This document shows positions 1 through 11,608 of a DNA stretch of 64,000 nucleotides, in pieces. Position 1 is the first letter of the stretch. Each line of letters starts with the position of its first letter. Where the stretch lies: the NCBI RefSeq assembly GCF_043290135.1, contig NC_134701.1, positions 202,435,101 to 202,499,100 on the forward strand. The letters are read 5' to 3'. The DNA is from Rhipicephalus microplus. Taxonomy: Eukaryota > Arthropoda > Arachnida > Ixodida > Ixodidae. The notes beneath the pieces were generated by a model. It saw only the letters and a list, made by a program, of their open reading frames with translations. It was not told where the DNA came from and did no database searches. The position numbers and the translations under genes were made by a program.

Positions 1-129
1 TTTTTTTCTCTTTGTTCATGTCTCGTTCTTTGTCTTAATGTGCTTGCTTCTTTTCTGCTTGCTAACCTGCTTCTTTTTACTATGACTGAGTTTCGCGCGC
101 GTGCTGCTTAATGTGCTGTGTTTAACTAA

Positions 130-266
130 CTTCCCTGCTCTCTCCTCTCTATCTTTCATCTACCTTATCTCCCTCTCATGCGCAGGGTAGCAAACCGGCT
201 GCTTATAGACTGGTTGACCTCCCTGCCATTCTTTTTCTCCTATTTTCTTTCCTTCCTTCCTTCTAG
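130..266 (+). repeat. CT-rich interspersed repeat with GTAGGGTAGC-like core (copy 1 of 3)
   Basis: A pyrimidine-rich tract leads into CAGGGTAGCAAACCGG at about 183-198 and then into CTGGTTGACCTCCCTGCC and another CT-rich run. The same arrangement occurs at 50938-51065 and 60912-61030. No coding potential is evident. The three copies are diverged and only the GGTAGC core and its pyrimidine-rich surroundings are clearly shared. I infer a dispersed repeat, perhaps the 3' part of a retroelement or of retroposed transcripts. Confidence 0.45.
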
Positions 267-3200
267 CTACGTTTTACTGCCGCTACTATTTTTCCTCCTC
301 TTGGCCTCGCTGCCCTTTCCCACCCCTCGCTGTACTATACTATACGAGGCTATGTTATGGTCTGATATCAAGCCTACATAGCGAAGTGGTCGCAAAGCTC
401 ATGTTCAGATAGTGGGTGCGCATCCCGCCTCGGTAAAAATTTCTTTCACCAGAAAATTCTCTCTTTCTGTGCTCCTTCTCTCACTCACCAGAGATTTTGC
501 ATCCCAAGCCGGGCAAACCGGCACACGTTTTCTGAGTGACTATCGGGAAACCAAGAATTGAAAAAGAGAAGAAAGTGCGTACTGGCTCATGATAATCATT
601 ACTACCCTTCATTTAAATATGCCGTAACGAGAAGCCTTAAAAGCTCCGCTGTTGAGGTGCCTGACAAAGGAGCACCTGTAAAGTACTGTGGGAGAGCGAT
701 TAGCTGTTCCCGATGAAGGTCCACGGACATCATAACGACGTGTTGCGTAATTGATTTATAATAAATAGTTGATATACACACCCTCCTCGGGGACGGCAGA
801 CATGCATGTTTATGTTTAAACCAGTTTTGAGTCAAGTTCACAGAAGAAATTTCTCGTTGCTGTTATGAAGAGCCGGCTCCTCTACTCGATCTCCTCGTAT
901 CCATTGAAAAAAAAGAACACAATCTCATTATAGATGTTTGTAGAACGTTTCGAACCGACCACTTTGCTAAACCTGTTTGTATTTCATATTGAATCACGCA
1001 AACTTAAATTCTAAGGGCTAAGAAGTATTTTTATTGATTCGTTATACTCGAGGAACACTTCCTGTGGCGACGAAGAGAAGGCTACGTGGACGGAGCTACT
1101 GCTGCTGTACTCCTCCGCGAAGTAATCCAGTTCGGCTCCCATTTGGAATGACAGCCATATTCATGCACTCCCTTTGCACACAATTTGATACGCCTGCTTA
1201 CACCGCCCTATATGAGAGAAATTCGACAAAAGCTCCTTCGACGAGTAGTCAGAATTGCTGGAGGGCAACGTGCGCTCACCTAAAGACGGAGATGCTATTT
1301 AAAAGATGATAGTCTTTCTTGGGGACCTTCAAAGCAAAACTCTTGGTCTGTATGTCTGTACATTTGTCTGTTTGTCCGCCAATGACGTTACTTTGAACGC
1401 CACCAAACGATGCCCCTAACGGCTGACCCCATCGGTAGCGCCCACCAATATTGCTCAAGATTCGGCGTTCATACTTGTGCAATTATCAAGTAAAAAGCAA
1501 TTATTGCGCAAATGTGAAGTATCATAACAACACGTCAGTATTCTGTGTGTGTGTTTTCGTTACTAGAAAAGGCATGCATAAGTAATTCTAAGCACCGTGG
1601 TTGTTATCACACTGCGCTTACAATGGAACGCTTGCACAAAAAGGCACGTGTTTCCAACGCTTTGCTAAGACGACACGGTGGTGGCACCTGCCCGTCGCCT
1701 TGCGTTCTACACCATATCGCTTCAGAGACGGGCGCGCACGCCACGCGCACGTTTATCAAGATAACTGCCAGATAGCGCTCATGTCTCACGTGTGATGTGA
1801 CTTGATGTGCTTGGTTGCCTCCACTGCAAGCTCGAGACACTCTAAGGCAGCGCCTCCAGAATACCATTCACCGATTTTCTTGCACATAACATCAAATAAA
1901 CGTTTTGTTCACTTTTCAGACACAAGAATATCGTCCTTCGATGACATTTGCAGTGTAACATGCAGATACGGGACCATTTTTTTTACTGTCAGGTATACGT
2001 AAGACGTGCAACGTTTTCAAACATGCAAGAACGCGAAATGACACTTCATAAAGCAACAACAAAAAATGGCATCTCCTAGGCGCGTGCAGCGTCTCTTTAT
2101 AAACAGCATCTAGTAGTAAATAATGTTCTACTTTTTTATTACTTTCACGCGGAAAACAAGAACGCATTAGTGGCACTATATTCTACAGTAGAGGCACATG
2201 CCCACTTTGGCTCGTACCCTTCCCTTCATTGCCATATAAAGTTGTCCCCGAGTATTGTAAGACGCTGCCGCCCCTTTTCAAAATGTATATTGGCCTTCTG
2301 ATTCCTTTTGCAGCAAGTTCCAGCATAATTCAACCAAATATTATAGCGATTGCATTCATTAGCTACCAGCAGGCGACAGGCGAGAGACTTGCGAGGAATA
2401 CAAACAAACGTCCACCCCCGCGAACGCAAACTTGACAAGATATTTTCCGAAAAACACGGTGACGAATCTCTGCGCTGCAGTTATAACGTACCACGCGAAC
2501 GCCTAATCAACCTATCAGTCCTGCAGACACCGGCAGACCTATCGATCGGTCATGGGAGGCACGACACTTTGTACTGGGCTAGGGAAACCTATGGACAACC
2601 CTTGATCGGTCTCAGCGAGCAGCAGTAGCCAGTGGTGCTCTGAAGGAGGGGCTCCACCTGCAGTAACCAAGAAGCGAAACTGACAGCGTTGTTTACCTCT
2701 CTCCCTTTCCGCGATCCATAGGAGCCAGACTGCATTTACAAGATCTCAATCGACACGTAGAGGTTGTTCACTTTTGTGCTCTACGACCGGCGGCCATGGC
2801 ACGATTCTTTTCCGTATTGATATAGCTCACAGAAAATTGCTATATTGGTTGCCGATACCTGCGCTCACAGAACCGTCGGAAGCTGACGCTTGGTATCTCA
2901 CTTCCTGTTTAACTTTGGCGAGTCGTTGTGGGCTCATAGTATCTGATACAATTCATTATTTAGCTCTCCCAGGTTGAGACATTGAGCCACGTGCCTGATA
3001 TCATGAATAAATCAAAGATAAGCCACCACGGGGTGATAATAAATGCGCGCTTGCGCTCCAACAAAGCGTTCACTCTCAATGCTATCATCAATATTTAGTT
3101 GCGGTTTTCCTCCTGCTGTGCACCTATGTTCCCTTTTTGTGTGTGTGGTAACAAAGTACACTTGTATGCCAGCGCATTCCTATTTTAGCAACGACGACGC

Positions 3201-4280
3201 ATTAGCCAAACTGTTCCTTGGTTGCGGAAGGACTGCATTTTAATAATGTATCTCGGAAGATCAGATATGAAGCCAGTATACCGACACGAGATGTCCTTAA
3301 ACAAACGTAGCAGGTCATTTTGGAAGTGGGAACCAAGTGTAAGTGAGAAGCGCATACGAGACTTGTGCGATACAAATCGACCTTTGAAAACTTAGGTGGG
3401 TGTGATTTCTCTCTAATATACCGAAAAATGCTTTCATCGTATTTTTCTTTGCTTCAAAAATACTCAAATAGCGATTTCTAATGTGAACTTCCTTCAGATA
3501 TGCCATTTGATAACCTACCCTTTATTGTATGAGACCGCAGGTTACGTGTTTAAGTGATAGCCCTTTTGTTCGGCAAGATAACGGAGACAGTGCACATATT
3601 AAAGTCGTATAGTGAAACAGGTACTTGATTCAACAAATGGTGAAGAAGTATGCGGACTAGATTGCCCTGCAGCACAAATGGGAATACTATCAGTTATAGT
3701 CTATAATACGAGATAAAGAGCCCTCAAATGGCAGACTAAGAACATTAGGAGATAATGATGCAATAGATACCGGGGTGCAATAATCCTGCCAACACAGAAT
3801 CTGATGAATCAGAATATCAAACACATTGCAAAAATACATGGTTCTCATTCTAATATGAAAAAAGTAATTGGGTAGTATTTTAAGGGCAAAATTTTGAATA
3901 TGTGAAGAAAAGTGTGGTTAGACTAAAATACACCCTCGATTCTTGTGACAGAGACTCACCCATCGTACTTCACATTGGAAACTTCATAAATGGGGAGAAT
4001 ATTCATTGTATTTTGTGGGCGTCCTTAAGTCATCGCGTTCTTCAAGTTGTATAGTATGCGTTGTTGCGTAAGCCAGCTCCGAACCCCACCGCTGACCTCC
4101 ACTGTTGCGTAGACGGACCGATCCCGCTGAAGCCACCACTGTTGCGAAAGACGGCGACGCCAACACGGCCTCGAAGGCGCCACTGCTTTCAACTTCGCCG
4201 GGAAGGTCACCAGCCGTTTGGTAGCGTATGTTTCTCAGCTCGCGACTGCTTCTGCGCACAGCTGATAAGACGAGCGGACG
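267..4280. other. No recognisable gene; unassigned, probably repeat-derived sequence
   Basis: Only short overlapping open frames occur on both strands and none shows a recognisable domain. Parts of 1275-1930, including a CTGT/TGTC-rich stretch at about 1350-1375 and a CpG-bearing stretch at 1660-1780, look like dispersed tick repeats from memory. There is no second copy in this window to prove it. Nothing else supportable was seen. Confidence 0.4.
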
Positions 4281-4810
4281 AGACGACGGTGAGTTAAACA
4301 AGGTTTATGTACAGCATAAATACAGAGGCGTTACAATTTCGGCACTGGGGCCGACAGAGACTCGAATAGCCGAGCTCTCCTCTCTAACACATAGATCAGC
4401 CTTTCGCCTAAGACCGCTGACTCATACACATGTCGGCTCTCCGACATGGGGACTCCTCTCTCAGGACCGCCGATCGCGACGCGCCGCAGGGCTTCTTTTA
4501 TTTGCACCGGGTCCAATCAAAAAGTCCAATCAGAAGCGCCGCTGGTCGTCAGGGCAGATTCCTCCAATGGGGCCGCCGCGCCATGCGTCAGACCACCAGG
4601 CACGAGGACGCCGGCTCGCTGTCACGTGCGCAGCTGACTCAATGCACGTGGGCCAGAGGGGCGCCGCGCGTGTTCACGCCGTCGAGTTGATCGCGCCAGG
4701 CGGACTGCGGGCTGGCCTTGACCCAGATTGCCTTTTTCAGAGGCACGGACGTTTGACGAGGACTCGCTGGCATAACAGCGTTCTCCGTATTCGTTACGTT
4801 TGAAACATTT
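4281..4810. other. GC-rich block, possible LTR or retroelement leader fragment
   Basis: The composition jumps sharply to GC-rich between AT-rich flanks. It contains the short perfect inverted motif ATGTCGG...CCGACAT at about 4429-4447. Several frames on both strands stay open only because of composition, and no protein domain is visible. The opening stretch resembles the transcribed end of tick LTR elements from memory, but no matching partner LTR is present here. Confidence 0.2.
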
Positions 4811-5335
4811 GCACACTGTTTGCTCTGTATTTGAGAGCTAAGGAGTAAGTGTCACTTGACCTATGCACGTTATATCAGGTCAATAAAAATTTGACGTAAA
4901 GGATGCAAAGGTGTAAATGTGACATGCGGCTGTTAGAAATTATGTTTTACTAGTTTTGTGCAGTTTATGTGGTCGCAACATCGTTCTGCTGCTTCATATT
5001 TAGCTTTGGTTGCCAACAATACTGCGCCCTCTCTGTATATAACCACAGGTAGAATATCTGTAAAAATAACTACCTCTGATGTTTGAGCAAATAGAATCAG
5101 TCAAGTTCGCGTAATATATTCTTAACTTCGAAACAGAAGAGTTCGCCAAACAAAAATGGTACGAGAAATTACCCTAAAAGTTCAAATCAAATCAATTCAA
5201 ATTAACATTCATTAATTCATAATACTATGTACAAAATAATATACAGATGGAGGTCCCGCATATTTAATAGACCCTATTATAACACTAAGCATTTCATCAG
5301 ATTTAAGAAAAAATAGAAGATTTGAAATATTGATA
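4811..5335. other. AT-rich stretch, nothing recognised
   Basis: AT-rich sequence with no long open frame, no tandem repeat and no similarity to other parts of the window that I could see. Confidence 0.4.
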
Positions 5336-5343
5336 TACCACCT

Positions 5344-5640
5344 AAGGCTTTATTTACGCGACGCTTCCTACACAAGATAAAACATGCGCCTGGTACAGAG
5401 TGCTCCTGCGGCCATCCTCAGCAAGATGTACGTCACCTGCTTTTAGAGTGCCCGAAATTTGAGACGGAAAGAAAAGTACTATACAAGCAAGTTTGCTAGT
5501 TTGCAATTTTTAGGTAGGAGGCCGTTCACAGGGATCAAAACAATAGGTTCATGGCCAACCTCAGGTCTTCAGAAAAGGGCGCTTGTCGCTTTCAAGAACT
5601 CACCTTCGGGATGAAAAATGTGCATCATTTAGAAAGCGTG
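5344..5640 (+). pseudogene. LINE ORF2 C-terminal fragment (zinc-knuckle end)
   Basis: From 5344 the plus strand encodes about 51 residues up to a TAG at 5497-5499. They contain Cys-X-Cys-X8-His-X4-Cys (codons at 5401, 5407, 5434 and 5449), reading CSCG...DVRHLLLECP. This is the cysteine/histidine motif found after the reverse transcriptase in R1/I-group non-LTR retrotransposons. Sequence beyond the stop still looks like degraded C-terminal tail to about 5640. The rest of the LINE is absent, so this is a 5'-truncated, decayed fragment. It lies immediately upstream of the gypsy 5' LTR and was presumably there before that element inserted. Confidence 0.7.
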
Positions 5641-5773
5641 TTTTATATGTGTACCCGTTTGCCTCAGTGTGCACTGACCTTGTGTGTAGAAATTGTTTAA
5701 ATATGAATCTTTAAGACGTATCTGAACTGCCATGTGATGTGAACTGACCTTGTGTGTGAAACATATTGACCCG

Positions 5774-5885
5774 TGTTTACATGTGGACGAAAACGATGAT
5801 GGGGGAATTTAGCGGACTCCAGGTAGTGGGCCTCTGGCTTTAATCGAGAACAAAGAAGACAATCTGACGGCTCAGCTGTTTAGAA
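5774..5885 (+). repeat. 5' LTR, left half
   Basis: It starts TGTTTACATGTGGAC and matches the 3' LTR start at 11609 (TGTCTACATGTGGAC) through CCAGGTAGTGGGCCTCTGGC and on to CTCAGCTGTT. Similarity stops at about 5885, where LINE-derived sequence begins. The match resumes at about 7008. Confidence 0.85.
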
Positions 5886-7007
5886 TTGACTATTACAAGA
5901 GCATCTAAATAATCTGCCGACGAATCTGGTTATTGCAACGGATGCATTGCAAACTAAGGAAAAAGCTGGAATAGAATTAGTCTGCCCTCAACTTGATTAT
6001 ATTCTTTTTTGTTATGACTGCAGGATTTACCCCAGTTTGTATAGCTGAATTTATGACCATATTATAAGCTCTCCAACAGTTACCCAGTTTAAATACAGTA
6101 ATAGCAATCATCACTGGTTCATTATTTGTGTGTTTTTCTCTCTCTGTAGCTGGTGAAACGCCTCTTCTAAACCTTTTAAGAATACTAGTTCCCACGCACC
6201 TACAATGTCTTCACTTAGTTTTGGCACCCGGACACGAGGGTTTGCATTCAAATGAAAGCGCTTATTCTGTATCAAAGGCGGCGCTATTGAAGCTAATCAT
6301 TCCGATTTTCCCGCAGACAACATCCATTAGAATTGCACGATTCCGCACCTTAACTTTCATGAAAATACTTATCAGGCCCCGTCTTGACAGCTTCTCCAGA
6401 ACATAAGCACCTGTGAGTTCCCTGAAAAAGTGAGTTATTGCTGTCGAGAATAATGGAAGTGGCCTTAACCGAACTTCACTGCCGGGCCACCTACCTCAAC
6501 TTTTACCTGCATAGAGCATGTCAAGCGTTGTATCCTCTGTGTATCTTCTTTAAGGAGGAGGAAACAATCAGTCTTTGCTTTGTACCCTGCCGTCACTATA
6601 CGTCGTTTGGAAGAAAATTCATAGAAACACCTCTTCGAAACTTGGGTCGGAAAATATTCGAATCAGTTCTATCATTGGGCGCCTCTACTCTGAACAACAG
6701 TGACAGGGATGTTTACTACGCAATAGAGGAATTTATCAGTCAGACTAAAAGAATATAGACCTAAATCCTTCATTCTTTTAAACGTTTATATGCTATTATT
6801 CAGTAATTAATTGTTGTGAAACATATCCATTGCATATAGAAGTAGTATTGCGAAGAAACAAAAAAGAAAACAAATTCACCTAACACTCGGCCAATCCCCT
6901 GCATTGGGTAAGAGCCATGAGATGAGGATAATATTAATAATAATAATGATAATAATAATAATAATAAGGAGGAGGAGGAAGTAGAAGAAGAAAAAGAAAA
7001 AGAAGAC
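5886..7007 (+). mobile_element. LINE 3' fragment inserted inside the gypsy 5' LTR
   Basis: This block separates the two halves of the 5' LTR. It carries degraded LINE coding sequence: an RNase H-like stretch with PGHEGL...NES at about 6223-6258, and a C-terminal domain at 6438-6758. The 3' end has the sequence GCCAATCCCCTGCATTGGGTA (about 6890-6910) followed by (AAT)n, then (GGA)n and (AGA)n tracts. That tail style is typical of the R1-like LINEs of ticks as far as I recall. The insert is 5'-truncated and lies in the same orientation as its host. No clean target duplication could be read. Confidence 0.7.
6193..6758 (+). pseudogene. LINE ORF2 remnant: RNase H and C-terminal domain
   Basis: Two plus-strand frames carry the remnant. 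The first (to 6406) includes LVLAPGHEGLHSNESAYSVS, matching the conserved last part of the RNase H domain (PGHxGIxxNExAD) in LINEs of the I/R1 group, although the final Asp is replaced by Tyr. The second (6438-6758) resembles the C-terminal tail that follows RNase H, ending ...NNSDRDVYYAIEEFISQTKR. A frame break separates them. No reverse transcriptase remains, as expected for a 5'-truncated insertion. Confidence 0.65.
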
Positions 7008-7062
7008 GCTGCTTTCGCTGTCTCAAGGCGTACCTGTGCTTTGTTCGCGTTGTACCGCGACA
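7008..7062 (+). repeat. 5' LTR, right half
   Basis: It resumes the LTR with GCTGCTTTCGCTGTCTCAAG, matching 11724-11745 in the 3' LTR. The LTR probably ends with CA at 7061-7062, just before the primer-binding site. The 3' LTR copy is truncated earlier than this, so the end cannot be confirmed by comparison. Confidence 0.6.
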
Positions 7063-7066
7063 CTAG

Positions 7067-7084
7067 TGGAGGTGCTGGATCGCA
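7067..7084 (+). promoter_or_regulatory. Probable tRNA primer-binding site
   Basis: TGGAGGTGCTGGATCGCA lies four bases after the presumed LTR end. It begins with TGG, the complement of a tRNA CCA 3' end, and continues as the complement of an acceptor/T-arm sequence. I do not name the tRNA. Confidence 0.5.
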
Positions 7085-7276
7085 ACCCTGTCTGATGCTC
7101 CACACTCCCGCTGGGAGCTGTTCATTCAGTACAAACACATTGTCACCTGTTGCGACTCCTGTACATCGTCGCCCGAGCTCACTCTTTCGCCGGAACCTCC
7201 CAGGCAGCGCTCACCTCGACCAATGGCCAACGCAAGCCACCAGTAGGCGCCCCAAGGCAGCTTGCCGACGCACTCA

Positions 7277-8645
7277 TCTCAGGAGACCATCTCTCAACTA
7301 CTCGTTCCTGATCGCTTTAGTGTCGGCGCCCATGAAGACGTTGACGACTGGCTTGACCACTACGAGCGTGTTGCCAAGATCAATCAGTGGCCGTAGCAGA
7401 AAAAGCTTTCTTGCGCATATTTCTACCTTGACGATAGTGCTCGTACTTGGTATGAGAATAGATAAACCAATCTATTTACAAGGCCCGGCTTTCGACAGCA
7501 GTTCTTCGATACCTTCGCCAATGTTGATCGACGGGAACGTGCACAGCAGTTATTTGAGCTACGGGTTAAAAAACCTAACGAAACCGTTGCAATGTTTGTC
7601 GAAGACATGACTCGTCTATTTCGTCGAGCTAACCCGCACATGATGGAAGATAAAAAGTGGAGTTACCTCATGCGCGGTGTCGTGGAACAGCTTTTCACTG
7701 GGCAACCCTCCAAGTACCGTGGCTGACTTCAAGGACTCCAAGGGCTTCAAGGACTGTGGTGACTGACTGAGCTGTTCCTTCATCAACGCTGCAGGCAATA
7801 TGACCGCATTTCGAGCAATGTCCCAATCAATTCTATCGCCATGACGTCTGGGAGTCAGAGCTCCTTGCGAGACTTGATTAGGGAGATAGTTCGTGAAGAA
7901 CTGCAGAAGTTCCAGACTCCGGTTGCTGAAACGTCGATTGCGTCGGTCATTGAAGTCGTGCGCGACAAAATCCGTCAAGCGTTGTCCACGGCTGGTCTTG
8001 ATGCTGAGCAGCGTCCCATGAGCTACGTCGCGGCTCTCCGACGTCCACCACCCGCTGCGCCAATGCCGTACAGCCAGGCACCAATGGAACTTTGGTCTGC
8101 CGCAAGAGCTGGCACTACAGCAACCACCCATGCCACAGCCATACAGCCAACCGTTCACAGCCACGCCATGGGCATCGACGCCAGGGGAGATGTTCAGACG
8201 TCCACCAACCCGAATGACAGATGCATGGCTGACAGTCTACAGGTGTCCACTTTGCTTTCACTGCGGAGGTGCAGGCCATATTGCCCGTCATTGCTGGCAT
8301 CGAAGCGATTTATTCCGTCCTGCTCGACCCTGGTTTGACGGTCGACGTGCCAACGACCAATGCACTTCACGCCGCGATGACTCCTCTTTTTACGGAGCCC
8401 GTGCTTACTTTGAGGACCGCCGTACCACTGCAGAGGAGGCAATGCCTACTAACCCGCTTGGTCTGGGACGTCGATCCCACTCTCCGTCTCCCACGCGTTC
8501 GCCTTTGTCGCACCGCTGCACCTATGCGGACGTTAATACAAGGTCACCTAGCCCGCGGCGGGGGAACGGACGGCGGCGACATCCAGGGGCAAGGTTGCAG
8601 GCCATGAAGAGAACAAGTAAAAGCCCCCACTGCATGACGTCGTAA
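7277..8645 (+). pseudogene. gag remnant (capsid and CCHC nucleocapsid) of the gypsy element
   Basis: The reading is broken over three frames. From 7277 a retrotransposon-gag capsid region reads VPDRFSVGAHEDVDDWLDHY and continues, after a stop near 7394 and shifts, through MFVEDMTRLFRRANP to about 7725. A second block from 7841 encodes an Arg/Glu-rich helical stretch. The third, in the 8130 frame, carries a nucleocapsid zinc knuckle CFHCGGAGHIARHC (Cys-X2-Cys-X4-His-X4-Cys, 8253-8294) followed by an Arg/Ser-rich tail ending at 8645. Family and order fit Gag of Ty3/gypsy elements. At least three disruptions make it non-functional. Confidence 0.82.
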
Positions 8646-8699
8646 CGCCGATAAGCCGTGAAAGCGATGAAATCGTGACTGCCAACCTAAGTATTCTTT

Positions 8700-8930
8700 G
8701 ACGGCCAGAAAGTGACCGCTTTAGTCGACACCGGTGCCGACTTCTCTATTATTAGTCAGCACCTCACCGACAGCCTCAGAAAAGTGAAGACGCCGTTGGC
8801 GGGCCCTCATATAAGAGCGGAAGGGGGCCAGTTATTGATGCCTTCTAGAATATGCACAGAAAGAATTGACATCCGAGGTTCTCCTTTCACTGCATCGTTC
8901 GTCGTTAGCCCGTATGCTGCAGAGATGTAA
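8700..8930 (+). pseudogene. Aspartic protease remnant of the gypsy element
   Basis: ALVDTGADFSIIS (about 8718-8756) is the retropepsin active-site motif Asp-Thr-Gly-Ala followed by the expected hydrophobic strand. The frame runs to a TAA at 8928-8930, just where the protease normally continues into the RT linker in the same frame. The stop is therefore a lesion rather than a natural end. Confidence 0.8.
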
Positions 8931-8933
8931 CCC

Positions 8934-9910
8934 TTGGCATGGATTTCTTTACGAGAATATGGTGCCGTCAGCGACACCCCAAAGAGTTTCATTACTTTTT
9001 GCAACAGTACGGGCTTACTTGATTTTCCAGAAGTGCGAGCAAGCCAACTGCGTCTCATTGATGACGATGTGGTCCTCCCTCCTAGGTCATGCACGCTTGT
9101 TTCTGTGGCTGCCACTGTCCAGTTCGACGCCGAAGGAGTTGCAGCCCAAATAAGCTCGCTTCTCTTCACCTACAGTATTTCTTTCGCACGAGGTATCGTC
9201 ATAGTTGCTGCTGGACGCACAGACCTATTGCTGACCAATTTTATCGCTGACCGCCAGCACCTTTCAAAAGGCACGGCTGTCGCTTACATCGACAATGTCA
9301 TACATAACGAAGGATGCTTGACCGTAGTCGACGAGGCGCTAAAACTCGATTCAGTGCCTGTTCTGAACCTTAGCATTACTTTTCCGAAAGACGAGCGACG
9401 CAGACTTTTTGAGCTATTGGCCGAATACCAAGACTGTTTTTCGACAACATCAAGAGTTGGCCGCACGCCTCTAATCAAGCATCGGATAATTACCGAGGAA
9501 ATGGCGAGACCTATTCTCCAGAAGCCTTATCACGTGGTTCCAAAAGAACGCGAAGCGATGCAACAGCAGGTAGACAGAATGCTTGAAGATGACGTCATTC
9601 GGCCTTCACAGAGCCCCTGGGCGTCGCCTGTGGTCCTAGATAAGAAAAAGGACGGAAGCCTGCGCTTCCGTGTGGATTATCGGAAGCTAAATCAGGTGAC
9701 CAAGATTGAAGTATGTCCACTACCTCGTATAGACGACTCTCTCGACAGACTTCGACATGCTCGATACTTCTCTTCAATGGACTTGCACAGTGGATATTGA
9801 CAAATCGCGGTGGACCCGAGAGACCGCGGGAAGACCACTTTTGTAACACCATATGGGTTATATGAATTTAAGGTCTTGCTATTCGGTTTGTGTTCAGCAC
9901 CAGCTACCTT
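8934..9910 (+). pseudogene. Reverse transcriptase N-terminal half of the gypsy element
   Basis: The frame continues that of the protease after its stop. It encodes the linker and then the RT fingers/palm: PWASPVVLDKKKDGSLRFRV, then DYRKLN, PLPRIDD and YFSSMDLHSGY. The last of these holds the first catalytic Asp (motif A). A TGA at 9798-9800 stands where gypsy RTs have Trp. Reading continues through QIAVDPRDR...TTFVTPYGLYEF...FGLCSAPATFQ to about 9910. There the sequence breaks into low-complexity filler. The YxDD catalytic box is absent, so the enzyme cannot be active. Confidence 0.88.
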
Positions 9911-9985
9911 TCAAAAACTCCAATTACTCTAATACAATTACTCTACTACTATTGGAATTACTTTTCAATTACTCTACTACGTAGA
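9907..9985. repeat. Low-complexity filler replacing the RT palm
   Basis: CAATTACTCT-type motifs recur several times (for example at 9925 and 9966) and replace the roughly 400-500 bp expected for the rest of RT and the start of RNase H. The block could be a short AT-rich repeat insertion or filler at a repaired deletion. Confidence 0.6.
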
Positions 9986-9987
9986 AG

Positions 9988-10316
9988 GACTGTGTCGCCG
10001 TGGTATGGGCGGTTACGAAATTTCCCCTGTATTTACATGGGCACCACTTCAAAGCAATTAGCGACCACCACTCACTATGTTGGTTAACAAGTCTCAAATG
10101 GCGATTAGCGCGTTGTAGTCTCAGGCGGCAAGAGTTTGATGTGGTAGTCGTGGATACATGAGACAAGCGACATATGAACGCTGACTGTCTGTCCCATTCA
10201 CCCATTGAGTCGACAACCCTACCCAAGGAAGAAAAACAGCATTTCTCGGTGTCCTCGACACGACCGCCACTGCGCAGCAACAACGAGACGACACTGAGTT
10301 GCTTGGCTTAATTAAC
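9988..10316 (+). pseudogene. RNase H remnant of the gypsy element
   Basis: The plus strand reads CVAVVWAVTKFPLYLHGHHF and then ISDHHSLCWL. This is the conserved C-terminal part of the gypsy RNase H domain (the VWAxxKFRxYLxG and DHxxL motifs). The N-terminal half of the domain is missing because of the upstream deletion. Downstream sequence to 10316 degrades through frame changes. Confidence 0.75.
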
Positions 10317-10394
10317 TACTTGGATAGCCGATCTCAGAAGGTGCCAAGAGTTTTCGCAAGAGTGTTGTGATCGTTTTGTTTTCGCGGCGGAGTA

Positions 10395-11523
10395 TTGTGC
10401 AAAAGAACGTTTTCGTCGACGGGATCCGCCTATGTGCTCATCATTCCAGCAGCCCTTCGCACCGAAATACTCAAAGCATGCCACAACGATGTTACTTCTG
10501 GCCACTTGGGTTACACGAGAATGTTGGCTAGGGTGCAGCAAAGGTACTACTGGCCGAGACTAACCACAGCCGTGAAGCACCACGTTCGCGCCTGTCTTGA
10601 CTCCCAGTGACGCAAGTTACCACGGACTAAACTAGCTGGCCTCCTGGAACCCGTGCAGGTCCCAACAGCTCCATTCGACCAGATCGGCATGGACATTTTG
10701 GGCCCACTACCTACTTCTACTGCAGGCCAGGAAGACGCTGGGTTATTGTCGCGGCGGATTATCTGACCTGTTATGCCGAGACAAAGGCTATCTAGAGAAG
10801 TTCAGCAGTGGAGGTGGCCTGATTATTGATCGAGAATATTGTACTGAGGCGTGGTGCACCAACCGTCGTGATCGCAAACAGAGGAACCGCATTTACGGCA
10901 GCTCTTTTGGATCACGTCCTGATGCTGAGTGGAACAACGCATCGTAATACCACCGCCCACCACCCACAAACGAACAGGCTGACAGAGCGTTTAAACAAAA
11001 CCATTGAAGACATGCTTTCGATGTACGTAGACGTTAACACAAGAATTGGGATGAAATCTTGCCATGCATAACGTTTGCGTGCAAGAAGCGACCCGCATGA
11101 CCCCGTTAAGCCTCGTTCATGGACCAGAAAATACGGACTATGTTAGATGCGATGTTACCGTACGAAGGTGACGACATCAACCCGGACGCCGACACGTTTA
11201 CGGAACACGCGGAAGAAGCTAAGCAACTTGCACGTTTACGGATCCGCCAGCAGCAAGAGTACCATGCAGGCCGCTACAATGCTCCTCGCAGAACAGTCGC
11301 CTATCAAACCGGCGACAAAGTATGGATTCGGACACGCGTACGGAAACGAGGACTTTCCGAAAAAAAAACTCTTAAGAAGGTACTTTGTGCCATAGCGAGT
11401 GCTGCGACAACTAAGTGATGTCACTTATGAAGTTGTTCGCGACAGTTCTTGTAGTACGAAGCGTCGCCAACACCAACCTGAACTCGTTCACGTAGTGCGC
11501 ATGAAGCCTTATATCAGGGAGTG
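10395..11523 (+). pseudogene. Integrase remnant and C-terminal end of pol
   Basis: 10395-10610 encodes the integrase zinc-binding region: two His spaced as in HHCC (HNDVTSGHLGYTRM) and then VKHHVRACLDSQ followed by TGA. The second Cys position reads Ser and the next codon is TGA. FDQIGMDILGPLP at about 10677 is the first catalytic-core strand with its Asp. 10826-11071 covers the second core region, where the expected Asp before RGTAF reads Asn, and the ERLNK stretch with the catalytic Glu. 11119-11418 plus a frameshifted end to the TGA at 11521-11523 cover the C-terminal domain. At least four lesions are visible. Confidence 0.85.
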
Positions 11524-11608
11524 ATTGCGTGAGACTTTCCTTTAAAAAGAACTGCATAATTGACTTCGCATCGGGTCGATGCTCTTTGAGAAGGAGGCAA
11601 ATCACCCG

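Noticed and set aside
4025..4816. Overlapping frames of up to 191 codons
   Set aside because: They are open on both strands because of GC-rich composition, without a recognisable protein.
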